Source of the DNA: Candidatus Jacksonbacteria bacterium
GTDB taxonomy: Bacteria > Patescibacteriota > Patescibacteriia > UBA9629 > GWA2-43-13
Direction of reading: 5' to 3'
Length of the DNA: 13,709 nt
NCBI GenBank assembly: GCA_018698735.1
Contig: JABIPD010000019.1
Span: forward strand, 1-13,709
The translations under genes were made by a program, and so were the position numbers. Below the pieces are notes generated by a model. It saw only the letters and a list, made by a program, of their open reading frames with translations, was not told the DNA's origin and made no database searches. Position 1 is the stretch's first letter. Every line of letters starts with the position of its first letter. Of the stretch, positions 1 through 6,778 are shown one piece after another.

Positions 1-2
1 GA

Positions 3-212
3 AAACGACATTTAGGAATTAGACCAACAGTTCGAGGTAAAGCTATGAACCCAGTCGATCACCCTCATGGTGGTGGTGAAGGATCACAGCCAATTGGAAT
101 GAAAGGCCCTAAGAATATATACGGAAAGAAGGCGCTTGGTGTAAAGACCCGCCGGCCAGCAAAGCATTCAGATAAATTTATTCTCAAACGACGAAAGAAG
201 AAAAAGAAATAA
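3..212 (+). CDS. rplB: Ribosomal protein L2, 3' end only
   Basis: This is the C-terminal 69 codons of large-subunit protein L2, with the 5' part outside the window. L2 binds 23S rRNA near the peptidyl-transferase centre and helps join the subunits. The reading frame shows the family's hallmark C-terminal stretch RPTVRGKAMNPVDHPHGGGE, which includes the conserved histidine-glycine loop, followed by a GRR-type basic end (KTRRPAKHSDKFILKRR) and a lysine run before TAA. Next gene: rpsS, 10 bases downstream, the normal S10-operon order. Nothing is truncated except by the window edge. Confidence 0.97.
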   Translation, partial: KRHLGIRPTVRGKAMNPVDHPHGGGEGSQPIGMKGPKNIYGKKALGVKTRRPAKHSDKFILKRRKKKKK

Positions 213-222
213 TCTATTTTAT

Positions 223-513
223 ATGTCTCGAAGTCTTAAAAAAGGACCATTTGTCGACGAAAAACTGCTTAAGAAAATTATGCAGCTTTCTCCTGGTGTA
301 AAAACAGTTATAAACACCTGGTCTCGAGCGTGTTCTATTACCCCAGAAATGGTTGGCTTTACGATAGGAGTGCACAATGGTAAAGTCCATGTTCCTGTTT
401 ATATAGTAGAAGACATGGTCGGCCATAAACTCGGTGAGTTTTCTCCTACCAGAAAGTTTGTAAGACATGGTGGTAAGATTCAGAAAGATATCGAACAAAA
501 AACGAAAGACTAA
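223..513 (+). CDS. rpsS: Ribosomal protein S19
   Basis: Small-subunit protein S19 (96 aa) sits in the 30S head with S13 and contacts the A-site finger of the large subunit. The start MSRSLKKGPFVDEKLLKKI is the family signature, and the later segments ITPEMVGFTIGVHNGK and GHKLGEFSPTRKFVRHG are equally typical. Its length matches the usual 90-96 residues. It lies between rplB and rplV as in most bacteria. The ATG is preceded by an A/T-only stretch with no GG, so no Shine-Dalgarno (SD) sequence is visible, and the base before ATG is T. Confidence 0.98.
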   Translation: MSRSLKKGPFVDEKLLKKIMQLSPGVKTVINTWSRACSITPEMVGFTIGVHNGKVHVPVYIVEDMVGHKLGEFSPTRKFVRHGGKIQKDIEQKTKD

Positions 514-538
514 GCTCTAAAGATTTAATCTCATTCTT

Positions 539-1066
539 ATGGAAGTTCGCGCACAAGCAAAATATATTCGCATGTCACCCCGAAAAGTTCGGTTTGTGTT
601 AGATATGGTCCGCGGCATGAATGCAGAGAAGGCGCTTGTGCAGTTACACCACACCCAGAAATCTGCAGCCCGACCGGTATTTAAATTAGTAGAATCTGCG
701 GTCGCGAATGCTAAAAACAATAACGGAATGACTACCGCAACCCTCGTTATTAAAGAAATTACCGCAAACGATGGCCCAACATTAGGCCGATGGATGCCAA
801 GAGCTCATGGGCGTGCAACTCCTATTAGAAAACGAACATCGCATATACGCGTTACATTAGAAGGCCCAGATCCGAAAGTTACCTCAGCGAAAGATAAAAA
901 GACTTCTAAGAAAGAGACAAAAGAAATAGAAGTAACAGCAGAACAGGCAATGTCGATGAAGAAGAAAAGTAAGGAGGTTTCACATACAGGTAACAAAGGA
1001 GCTGGTGGAAAGCCAGGGGCTGTATCACAAAAGAAACAGCAGGTAACACGTCAAAAGAGTTCATAA
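539..1066 (+). CDS. rplV: Ribosomal protein L22 with a long basic C-terminal tail
   Basis: Large-subunit protein L22 lines the nascent-peptide exit tunnel. Residues 1-112 are a complete L22: YIRMSPRKVRFVLDMVRG near the N-terminus, then SAVANAKNN at 53-61 and the tunnel hairpin region around 83-102 (GRWMPRAHGRATPIRKRTSH). Residues 113-175 are an added Lys/Ser/Gln/Thr-rich, low-complexity tail (KDKKTSKKETKEIEVT, later SQKKQQVTRQKSS). The usual length is about 110-120 aa, so this is roughly 60 residues longer. Such tails occur in other Patescibacteria (recalled, not checked). Gene order and the start are standard; there is no SD, and T precedes ATG. Confidence 0.96.
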   Translation: MEVRAQAKYIRMSPRKVRFVLDMVRGMNAEKALVQLHHTQKSAARPVFKLVESAVANAKNNNGMTTATLVIKEITANDGPTLGRWMPRAHGRATPIRKRTSHIRVTLEGPDPKVTSAKDKKTSKKETKEIEVTAEQAMSMKKKSKEVSHTGNKGAGGKPGAVSQKKQQVTRQKSS

Positions 1067-1075
1067 TATATTTCT

Positions 1076-1753
1076 ATGGGTCAAAAAATAAATCCACGAA
1101 TTTTCAGAATAGGAGGAAACAAAACCTGGTCATCTGGTTGGTTTAGTCGTGGACCAGAGTTTAAAGTATATCTCGAAGAAGACCATAAAATTAGAAAAAT
1201 TATTAGAGCAAAATTTAAAGAAGGTGGTATTGGTGGAATCGAGATTGTTCGAAGAGCAGAAAAGAATGTAGAAGCGATTGTGTCTGTTGCTCGTCCTGGT
1301 GTTGTAATCGGACGCGGGGGACAGAAAGCAGAGGAAGTAAAACAAGAAATTAAGAAAAATGCTCTTACCACAAGCACTGAAATTCAATTAACAATAAGAG
1401 AACTCAAGAAACCAAACCTGAATGCCGATGTTGTTGTTTCGAACATGGCGGGCGAAATTGAACGCCGACTCCCCTACCGAAGAGTTATGAAATTCGCAAT
1501 CGACCAAGTTATGAAAGACGGAGCACAAGGAGTGCGACTTCAGATAGGTGGCCGATTGAATGGTGCAGACATTGCTCGAACAGAAACGCTATCGCAAGGA
1601 AACATGCCTCTTCACACCCTTCGAGCAGATATAAGCTATGGCAGAGGAGTTGCTCAAACCACCTACGGAGTTATAGGAATAAAGGTGTGGGTGTATAAAG
1701 GTGAGCTCTTTGGAAACGAGAAGCAGGAAGACACTGTTCAAAAAAATAAATAA
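1076..1753 (+). CDS. rpsC: Ribosomal protein S3
   Basis: Small-subunit protein S3 (225 aa) is at the mRNA entry channel, where it contributes to helicase activity and mRNA binding. The protein begins MGQKINPRIFRIG, as is usual. It carries a type II KH domain with the loop motif GRGGQ at residues 79-83, and the C-terminal S3 domain shows VVVSNMAGEIERRLPYRR at 119-136 and GRLNGADIART at 159-169. Length is close to the family norm (about 210-235). The start follows rplV by 9 bases with no SD. A 67-base gap follows before rplP, one of the larger gaps in the cluster. Confidence 0.98.
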   Translation: MGQKINPRIFRIGGNKTWSSGWFSRGPEFKVYLEEDHKIRKIIRAKFKEGGIGGIEIVRRAEKNVEAIVSVARPGVVIGRGGQKAEEVKQEIKKNALTTSTEIQLTIRELKKPNLNADVVVSNMAGEIERRLPYRRVMKFAIDQVMKDGAQGVRLQIGGRLNGADIARTETLSQGNMPLHTLRADISYGRGVAQTTYGVIGIKVWVYKGELFGNEKQEDTVQKNK

Positions 1754-1820
1754 TAAAAACAAGAAGCTTGACTAAATCGATAAAATTTGTCAAAACTACT
1801 ACAGTTTGAAACAAGGACAT

Positions 1821-2237
1821 ATGTTAATCCCACGAAAAGTAAAACATCGAAAATGGCACAGAAGTGCTGGAATGAGAAATTCCAAGGTTGCAAGCAGAAC
1901 AACATCTGTCAGTTTTGGGCAGTTTGGATTAAAGGCAACAACTGCTAGTTGGATTAGTTCCCGGCAAATAGAATCTTCTCGTCGAGCGATTATGCGATTT
2001 ATCCGTCGTGGTGGGAAAGTATGGATCCGAATTTTTCCCGATAAACCAGTAACAACAAAAGGACTTGCTGTTCCTATGGGAAAAGGAAAGGGTGCGGTAG
2101 ATCATTATGTTGCAAATGTAAGACCTGGAACCATGTTGTTTGAGATAGATGGTGTAGACGAAGAAACAGCACGCGAGGCATTTCGATTGGCCGGCCATAA
2201 ATTACCAGTAAAGACAAAGTTTGTTTCTCGACAATAG
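1821..2237 (+). CDS. rplP: Ribosomal protein L16
   Basis: Large-subunit protein L16 (138 aa) contacts the A-site and P-site tRNAs and organises the central protuberance region. It begins MLIPRKVKHRKWHRS, which matches the conserved family start, so I place the start at this ATG and not at the in-frame TTG 15 bases upstream. Later conserved parts are GGKVWIRIFPDKPVTTK and GKGKGAVDHYVANVRPG. This is one of only two genes in the cluster with a plausible SD (AAGGA at 1813-1817, 3 bases before ATG). It follows rpsC and precedes rpmC in normal order. Confidence 0.97.
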   Translation: MLIPRKVKHRKWHRSAGMRNSKVASRTTSVSFGQFGLKATTASWISSRQIESSRRAIMRFIRRGGKVWIRIFPDKPVTTKGLAVPMGKGKGAVDHYVANVRPGTMLFEIDGVDEETAREAFRLAGHKLPVKTKFVSRQ

Positions 2238-2248
2238 TGAATATCTTT

Positions 2249-2449
2249 ATGAACATGAAAGAACTACGAGTAAAAAAGCCCAAAGAATTAGAGACATTAA
2301 TGCATGCACTTACTGCAGACCTTAAGTCTTTAAGATTTCAAGTTGCGAGTGGGCAATTAAAGACTGTTCGAGATATTCGAAAGAAAAGAAAGACTATTGC
2401 TCAAATTAAAACACTTCTTAAAGGAGATACGAGAGAAGTAAAGAAATAA
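2249..2449 (+). CDS. rpmC: Ribosomal protein L29
   Basis: Large-subunit protein L29 (66 aa) is a small two-helix protein near the exit tunnel that helps form the docking site for trigger factor and SRP. The sequence MNMKELRVKKPKELETLM and the second helix LKTVRDIRKKRKTIAQIKTLL match the family. An in-frame GTG at 2237 would add four residues and overlap the rplP stop; a second ATG lies at 2255. I prefer 2249 because T precedes it, as at the other starts here, but the 2255 start is possible. The rpsQ ATG follows the stop after one base. Confidence 0.94.
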   Translation: MNMKELRVKKPKELETLMHALTADLKSLRFQVASGQLKTVRDIRKKRKTIAQIKTLLKGDTREVKK

Positions 2450-2450
2450 T

Positions 2451-2708
2451 ATGGAAGAAAAGACAATCAAAAAAGCACGAACACTTACTGGAACCGTTGT
2501 TTCAACTGCTATGGAAAAAACGGTGGTTGTTCGGATTGACCGAACACGCATGCACAAGCTGTATAAAAAACGAATGACGGTAAGCACCAGATATCAGGCG
2601 CATGACGAAAAAGGTGAATATGTAGTAGGTGATGCTGTTACTGTTCAGGAATGTCGACCGTATTCAAAGAATAAGAAATGGCGTGTAATTGCGAAGGTAA
2701 CACAATAA
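2451..2708 (+). CDS. rpsQ: Ribosomal protein S17
   Basis: Small-subunit protein S17 (85 aa) is an OB-fold primary 16S rRNA binder needed early in 30S assembly. The conserved S17 sequence is evident: LTGTVVSTAMEKTVVVRIDR at 12-31, HKLYKKRMTVSTRYQAHDE at 35-53, VGDAVTVQECRPYSKNKKW at 59-77. Length is normal. It starts one base after the rpmC stop and ends one base before the rplN ATG, so it is very likely cotranscribed and possibly translationally coupled. There is no SD; AAT precedes ATG. Confidence 0.97.
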   Translation: MEEKTIKKARTLTGTVVSTAMEKTVVVRIDRTRMHKLYKKRMTVSTRYQAHDEKGEYVVGDAVTVQECRPYSKNKKWRVIAKVTQ

Positions 2709-2709
2709 T

Positions 2710-3081
2710 ATGGTACAACCTCAATCGATGGTAAAATCCGCAGACAACACCGGCGCACGAAAACTACAAGTTATTCGCGTGCTTGGTGGCAATAAAAAAC
2801 GATACGCCCGTATCGGAGAGCTTGTAACCTGTGCAATTAAAGAAGCAGCACCACATACAAGTGTAAAGAAGGGTGAAGTTGTACATGCCGTTGTTGTTCG
2901 CTCCAGAAAAGAAATGCGCCGTGCAGATGGCGTGCGGATTCGATTTGATGAAAATGCGGTTGTTATTATAGACAAAGAGAATAAAGAACCAAAAGGAACC
3001 CGTATATTTGGACCGGTTGCACGAGAACTCCGAGCGAAAGGATTTAAAAAGATTATATCATTAGCACCTGAAGTGTTATAA
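2710..3081 (+). CDS. rplN: Ribosomal protein L14
   Basis: Large-subunit protein L14 (123 aa) is an intersubunit-bridge protein that lies at the 50S face and is contacted by the silencing factor RsfS. It begins MVQPQSMVKSADNTGARKLQVI, with the invariant ADNTGA motif, and continues with KGEVVHAVVVRSRKE and GTRIFGPVARELR. Length is that of the family (122-123). The start follows rpsQ by one base. A GAAGG upstream is too far away (about 12 bases) to be a good SD. Confidence 0.98.
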   Translation: MVQPQSMVKSADNTGARKLQVIRVLGGNKKRYARIGELVTCAIKEAAPHTSVKKGEVVHAVVVRSRKEMRRADGVRIRFDENAVVIIDKENKEPKGTRIFGPVARELRAKGFKKIISLAPEVL

Positions 3082-3085
3082 CCAT

Positions 3086-3400
3086 ATGAAAATGATTAAG
3101 AAAAATGATATAGTAATCATCCTCGCCGGAAAAGATAAAGGAAAAGAGGGAAAAGTGCTCCAAGTATTTCCTAAAATACAACGAGTTGCTGTTGAAGGTG
3201 TAAACAAAGCAAAGAAGCATTTGAAATCTGGAAAGGAAAACGAAAAAGGTCAGATCATTACCTACGACTCTCCGCTTAACCTTTCGAATGTTGCATTAAA
3301 AGATCCGAAAACAGGCAAACCAACCCGCGTTAAAGTTAAGAAATTAGAAGACGGTACGAAAGTTCGTGTCAGCACATCATCTCAAGAAGTAATCAAGTAA
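3086..3400 (+). CDS. rplX: Ribosomal protein L24
   Basis: Large-subunit protein L24 (104 aa) is an assembly initiator that binds the 5' region of 23S rRNA. The N-terminal KOW motif is clear (KKNDIVIILAGKDKGKEGKV, residues 5-24), followed by VEGVNKAKKHLK and the C-terminal segment VALKDPKTGKPTRVKVKK. Length is typical. It lies between rplN and rplE as expected, with a 4-base gap upstream and one base before the rplE ATG. There is no SD; CAT precedes ATG. Confidence 0.97.
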   Translation: MKMIKKNDIVIILAGKDKGKEGKVLQVFPKIQRVAVEGVNKAKKHLKSGKENEKGQIITYDSPLNLSNVALKDPKTGKPTRVKVKKLEDGTKVRVSTSSQEVIK

Positions 3401-3401
3401 T

Positions 3402-3944
3402 ATGACAAACATATTAAACAAAAAAACGCTTGATGAAAAGCTTATAAAAAAGCTGGAGGTTTCTAATCCAATGGCATTACCGAAGTTTAAGAAAATTACG
3501 ATAAATGCTGGCGTGGGCAAATTTATAAAAGATAAAAACATGCTCGAGGTGGTAAGAGAAACGCTGACACAAGTTTCCGGCCAAAAACCAGTCGAGACAA
3601 AAGCTCGTAAATCTATTGCTGGATTCAAAGTCCGAGAAGGAAATGTTGTTGGATATATGGCAACGCTCCGAGGAAAAAGAATGTACGATTTTCTTGCCCG
3701 ATTGGTAAATGTAACGCTTCCGCGTGTACGAGACTTTCGTGGGATTCCATTAAGCTCTGTTGATAGAGAAGGGAATCTTTCTATAGGAATTAAAGAGCAT
3801 TCAGTGTTTCCAGAGGTAGATCAAGAAAAAGTTCATAATATTCATGGGCTGCAACTTACCATAACAGTAGATGCAAATAGCAGAGACGAAGCAATAGAGC
3901 TTTACCGCGCAATTGGAATTCCATTTGCTAAAAAAGAATTATAA
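3402..3944 (+). CDS. rplE: Ribosomal protein L5
   Basis: Large-subunit protein L5 (180 aa) binds 5S rRNA together with L18 and forms part of the central protuberance. Family segments: NPMALPKFKKITINAGVGK (22-40), SGQKPVETKARKSIAGFKVR (59-78), RVRDFRGIPLSSVDREGNLSIGI (112-134) and a C-terminal GLQLTITVDA. The length matches the norm of about 179. It is located before rpsZ in the usual spc order. There is no SD and T precedes ATG. Confidence 0.98.
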   Translation: MTNILNKKTLDEKLIKKLEVSNPMALPKFKKITINAGVGKFIKDKNMLEVVRETLTQVSGQKPVETKARKSIAGFKVREGNVVGYMATLRGKRMYDFLARLVNVTLPRVRDFRGIPLSSVDREGNLSIGIKEHSVFPEVDQEKVHNIHGLQLTITVDANSRDEAIELYRAIGIPFAKKEL

Positions 3945-3953
3945 TCCAAAGAT

Positions 3954-4139
3954 ATGGCAAAAAAATCTCGAATAGCAAAATCTAAAAGAACTCCTAAGTT
4001 TTCAACCCGAAAGGTAAACCGGTGCTGGCGTTGTGGTCGAAATAGATCGTTTATGCGGAAATTTGGAATATGCAGAATTTGTTTTAGAGAATTAGCAACG
4101 AAGGGTGAAATTCCCGGAATAAAACGAAGTAGCTGGTAA
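3954..4139 (+). CDS. rpsZ: Ribosomal protein S14, zinc-binding (type Z)
   Basis: This is the short, zinc-binding form of small-subunit protein S14 (61 aa), which sits in the 30S head beside S3 and S10. Four cysteines form two CxxC pairs at residues 24/27 and 40/43 (CWRCGRN and CRICFR), the expected zinc ligands; the C-terminus GEIPGIKRSSW is the type-Z hallmark. No zinc-free paralogue is visible. It follows rplE by 9 bases; no SD is seen. Confidence 0.97.
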   Translation: MAKKSRIAKSKRTPKFSTRKVNRCWRCGRNRSFMRKFGICRICFRELATKGEIPGIKRSSW

Positions 4140-4160
4140 AAGCTTTACTCAATCTTACAT

Positions 4161-4553
4161 ATGATGACAGATCCAATCTCAGATATGCTTACCCGAATAC
4201 GGAATGCACAAGCCGTCAGAAAACTGACGGTAGAAATGCCGTATTCAAAGTTAAAAAAAGAAATCGCTAAAATTCTTGAACAAGAAGGTTATGTTCAGGG
4301 GTCTGAAGTGGTATCTGAAGGGGTAATAAAGGCATTAAAGGTACAGTTGCAGTATGAGGACAAAAAGCCTCGTATTACTTCTTTGATACGTATTAGCAAA
4401 CCTGGTAGACGTGTATATTGCGCCTATAAAGAATTGCCACGCGTGTTAAATGGGCTTGGAATTGCTATTATATCTACTCCAAAAGGGCTTATGACAAACC
4501 AAACAGCTCGAAAGGAGAAGGTTGGTGGTGAAATATTATGTGAAATTTATTAG
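4161..4553 (+). CDS. rpsH: Ribosomal protein S8
   Basis: Small-subunit protein S8 (130 aa) binds the central domain of 16S rRNA; in E. coli it also represses the spc operon. Family segments: DPISDMLTRIRNAQAV (4-19), MPYSKLKKEIAKILEQEGYV (26-45), GRRVYCAYKELPRV (81-94) and ISTPKGLMTNQTARKEKVGGE ending CEIY. The second ATG at 4164 could also be the start, but 4161 has the T before ATG seen elsewhere. The gap to rplF is 6 bases. Whether S8 autoregulates this operon cannot be told from the sequence. Confidence 0.97.
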   Translation: MMTDPISDMLTRIRNAQAVRKLTVEMPYSKLKKEIAKILEQEGYVQGSEVVSEGVIKALKVQLQYEDKKPRITSLIRISKPGRRVYCAYKELPRVLNGLGIAIISTPKGLMTNQTARKEKVGGEILCEIY

Positions 4554-4559
4554 TTGTAT

Positions 4560-5114
4560 ATGTCTCGTATAGGTAAACTACCAATTTCTATTCCAGATGG
4601 TGTAACGGTCTCCTTTAAAGACCATGTCTTAACCGTGAAAGGCTCAATGGGAGAGCTTACACAATCGTTTCCATTACAAGTATCACTAGATATTCAAGAA
4701 GCGGAAAAAACTGTTGTTGTTTCGGTTGTAAACCCTAAGAAAAAACAGCAGAGTGCGTATTGGGGAATGGCACGATCGATAGCAGAAAACATGATTATTG
4801 GAGTAACAGAAGGTTATAAAAAAGAATTAGAAATAAATGGTGTTGGATACCGAGCCGCAATGGAAGGCGGAAAAATTGTTCTTCATTTGGGGTATTCACA
4901 TCCAATAGAGTTACAACCCCCAGAAGGAGTTACAGTAGAGGTTCAGAAAAATATTGTAACGGTTTCTGGCATAGACAAACAAGCTGTTGGAGAATTTGCT
5001 GCAAATATTAGAAAACAAAGAAAGCCAGAACCATATAAAGGAAAAGGAATTAAATATAGCGACGAACTCGTCCGAAGAAAAGCCGGCAAGCAGCTTAAAG
5101 GCGCAGGCGAATAA
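4560..5114 (+). CDS. rplF: Ribosomal protein L6
   Basis: Large-subunit protein L6 (184 aa) lies near the sarcin-ricin loop at the factor-binding site. The start MSRIGKLPISIPDGV is the classical L6 N-terminus, so I choose this ATG over the in-frame TTG six bases upstream. The two L6 half-domains are visible, the second with the hallmark region GVGYRAAMEGGKIVLHLGYS (about 96-115) and KQAVGEFAANIRKQRKPEPY (about 140-159) leading to GKGIKYSDELVRRKAGK. Length is close to the norm of about 177-180. Confidence 0.97.
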   Translation: MSRIGKLPISIPDGVTVSFKDHVLTVKGSMGELTQSFPLQVSLDIQEAEKTVVVSVVNPKKKQQSAYWGMARSIAENMIIGVTEGYKKELEINGVGYRAAMEGGKIVLHLGYSHPIELQPPEGVTVEVQKNIVTVSGIDKQAVGEFAANIRKQRKPEPYKGKGIKYSDELVRRKAGKQLKGAGE

Positions 5115-5126
5115 TAATAAGGTTAT

Positions 5127-5477
5127 ATGAAACGTAAAACTGGCACCCATCAAGCACGAAAAGAACGACATGCACGCATTCGTTCACAAGTTAAAGGAAC
5201 AGCAACTGCTCCTCGGTTAAATGTGTTTCGAAGTGCTCGCTTTATTACCGCTCAACTTATTAATGACGACACCGGTGAAGTTTTAGCGATGGGAACAAGT
5301 AAAGATACAAAAACTCCTGCTAATGCAGCTGGAGCTTTAGAGACTGGAAAAGCTATTGCAAAAAAGGCAGCAGAGAAAAAGGTAGAAGCTGTTGTATTCG
5401 ATAGAGGTGGCTATGCGTATCATGGGCGTGTAAAAGCACTTGCCGATGGCGCGCGTGAAGCTGGTCTGAAATTTTAA
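5127..5477 (+). CDS. rplR: Ribosomal protein L18
   Basis: Large-subunit protein L18 (116 aa) binds 5S rRNA with L5. The basic N-terminus (KRKTGTHQARKERHARIRSQ) leads into PRLNVFRSARFITAQLINDD (about 29-48) and the C-terminal VVFDRGGYAYHGRVKALADG, the L18 signature. Length is typical. It has one of the two plausible SDs in the cluster (AAGG at 5119-5122, 4 bases before ATG). It is followed by a 67-base gap with hairpins before rpsE. Confidence 0.97.
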   Translation: MKRKTGTHQARKERHARIRSQVKGTATAPRLNVFRSARFITAQLINDDTGEVLAMGTSKDTKTPANAAGALETGKAIAKKAAEKKVEAVVFDRGGYAYHGRVKALADGAREAGLKF

Positions 5478-5490
5478 CGATTTAGATTTT

Positions 5491-5520
5491 CACCCTTTAG
5501 GTGATGACCCGAAGGGTCAC
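5491..5520 (+). other. Mutually exclusive hairpins in the rplR-rpsE gap
   Basis: The 67-base gap between rplR and rpsE can form TGACCC-GAA-GGGTCA (5505-5519), a 6-bp stem with a 3-base loop. It can alternatively pair ACCCTT (5492-5497) with AAGGGT (5512-5517), or CACC (5491-5494) with GGTG (5500-5503). The first two share the GGG strand and cannot both form. No T-run follows, so this is not a normal intrinsic terminator. It could affect mRNA processing or be chance; function is unknown. Confidence 0.4.
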
Positions 5521-5544
5521 TAATTTCGAGTTTATTTATATAGT

Positions 5545-6231
5545 ATGTCACAACAACGTAACCAACGAGGAGGCGACCGAAGAGAAAAATCTGAATTTGA
5601 TCAGAGTATTATTGATATTGCGCGAGTCACTCGTGTGATGGCTGGTGGAAAACGTATGAGATTTCGTGCGTGTGTTGCTCTTGGAAACAAGAAAGGTAAG
5701 GTAGGTATTGGCATAGCAAAAGGAGCAGATGTCCAGATTGCTATTAGTAAAGCAACAACCCAGGCAGAAAAAAATATGGTTTCAGTGCATGTTGTTGGTG
5801 GTACTATTCCGCATGCTGTTGTGGCGAAGTTTAAAGCTGCAAAAGTAATGCTTAAACCAGCGGCTCTTGGTACTGGAGTTATTGCCGGCGGAGCAGTAAG
5901 AACAATTTTAACGCTTGCTGGTGCAGAGAATGTTGTTGGTAAAATTCTTGGCTCACAAAATAAGATTAATAATGTTCAGGTAACCATAAAAGCATTGCTC
6001 ATGTTAAAAGATGCTGTTCCAGAACATATGAAAGACCAGGTAGAAGCTCAAAAGCTGGTTTCGGCTCAGCGAGAAAAAGAAGAAAAATTGCGAGAAGCAG
6101 AACGAGAGAAAGAAGAAAAAAATAGACCGCGCCGTGGTCGTCAGGACAGAAGAAACCAAAGATCAAATTTTAGAAAACAAGATTCCGGGCAAAGTAAGCC
6201 AGGTGCTGCGCCTGCAGAGAAAAAACAATAG
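5545..6231 (+). CDS. rpsE: Ribosomal protein S5 with an extended charged tail
   Basis: Small-subunit protein S5 (228 aa) is at the mRNA entry site and affects decoding fidelity. The S5 double-stranded RNA-binding-like domain (about 18-80) and the C-terminal domain are complete: IARVTRVMAGGKRMRFRACV at 25-44, GNKKGKVGIGIAKG at 47-60, LKPAALGTGVIAGGAVRTIL at 103-122 and GSQNKINNVQVTIKAL at 136-151. After about residue 165 there is an added tail of Glu/Lys/Arg (QREKEEKLREAEREKEEK), then an Arg/Asn/Gln-rich and Pro/Ala end. Usual length is about 165-170, so the tail is roughly 60 residues. No SD is visible. Confidence 0.96.
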   Translation: MSQQRNQRGGDRREKSEFDQSIIDIARVTRVMAGGKRMRFRACVALGNKKGKVGIGIAKGADVQIAISKATTQAEKNMVSVHVVGGTIPHAVVAKFKAAKVMLKPAALGTGVIAGGAVRTILTLAGAENVVGKILGSQNKINNVQVTIKALLMLKDAVPEHMKDQVEAQKLVSAQREKEEKLREAEREKEEKNRPRRGRQDRRNQRSNFRKQDSGQSKPGAAPAEKKQ

Positions 6232-6257
6232 CTTCTTGCATAACGTATTATATTTAT

Positions 6258-6776
6258 ATGGCATTATCACTCCATACAATTCAGCCGAATAAAGGATCTC
6301 GAAAAAAATCGAAGCGTGTTGGACGTGGAAATGCGTCTGGTGCTGGTACATTTTCTGGAAGAGGTATGAAAGGCCAGCGTTCGCGTACTGGCGGAAAGGG
6401 CGGGCTACGAAAGCGAGCAATAACACAGCAGTTTCTTTCTAAGATTCCTAAATTAAAAGGGTTTAATTCTCTTAATACTCCTTACGATGTTGTAAACCTC
6501 GACGATATAGACGCCGCTTTCAAAGAAGCAGATACTGTTACAAAAGGTTTATTGATTAAGAAAGGATTGGTCAACAAGAATACTATTGGTGTAAAATGCC
6601 TAGGCAGAGGAACAATTGCCAAACCGCTTACCATAAAGCTCGATGCAGTTTCTGAATCGGCTAAAGAAAAAATAGAAAAAGCCGGCGGATCTGTCGTCAT
6701 TGTTAAAAAAGAACGCGTTCAAACACGGCTTCCTAAGGAAGCTCGATTAAAAGCTCGTGCAAAAGAGCAAAACTAA
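6258..6776 (+). CDS. rplO: Ribosomal protein L15
   Basis: Large-subunit protein L15 (172 aa) is a late 50S assembly protein. It has the Gly/Arg/Lys-rich N-terminal region that threads into rRNA (KSKRVGRGNASGAGTFSGRG, then RSRTGGKGGLRKR) and the folded C-terminal half with NLDDID at 80-85 and IEKAGGSVVIV at 139-149. It is longer than the usual 144-150 residues because of a basic C-terminal extension after about 150. It follows rpsE directly: the usual rpmD (L30) gene is absent, with only 26 bases between. There is no SD. Confidence 0.96.
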   Translation: MALSLHTIQPNKGSRKKSKRVGRGNASGAGTFSGRGMKGQRSRTGGKGGLRKRAITQQFLSKIPKLKGFNSLNTPYDVVNLDDIDAAFKEADTVTKGLLIKKGLVNKNTIGVKCLGRGTIAKPLTIKLDAVSESAKEKIEKAGGSVVIVKKERVQTRLPKEARLKARAKEQN

Positions 6777-6778
6777 AT

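Noticed and set aside
1754..1820. TTGACT at 1768 as a promoter before rplP
   Set aside because: No acceptable -10 hexamer lies at 16-18 bases. The gap also has only a 5-bp TTGAC/GTCAA pairing.
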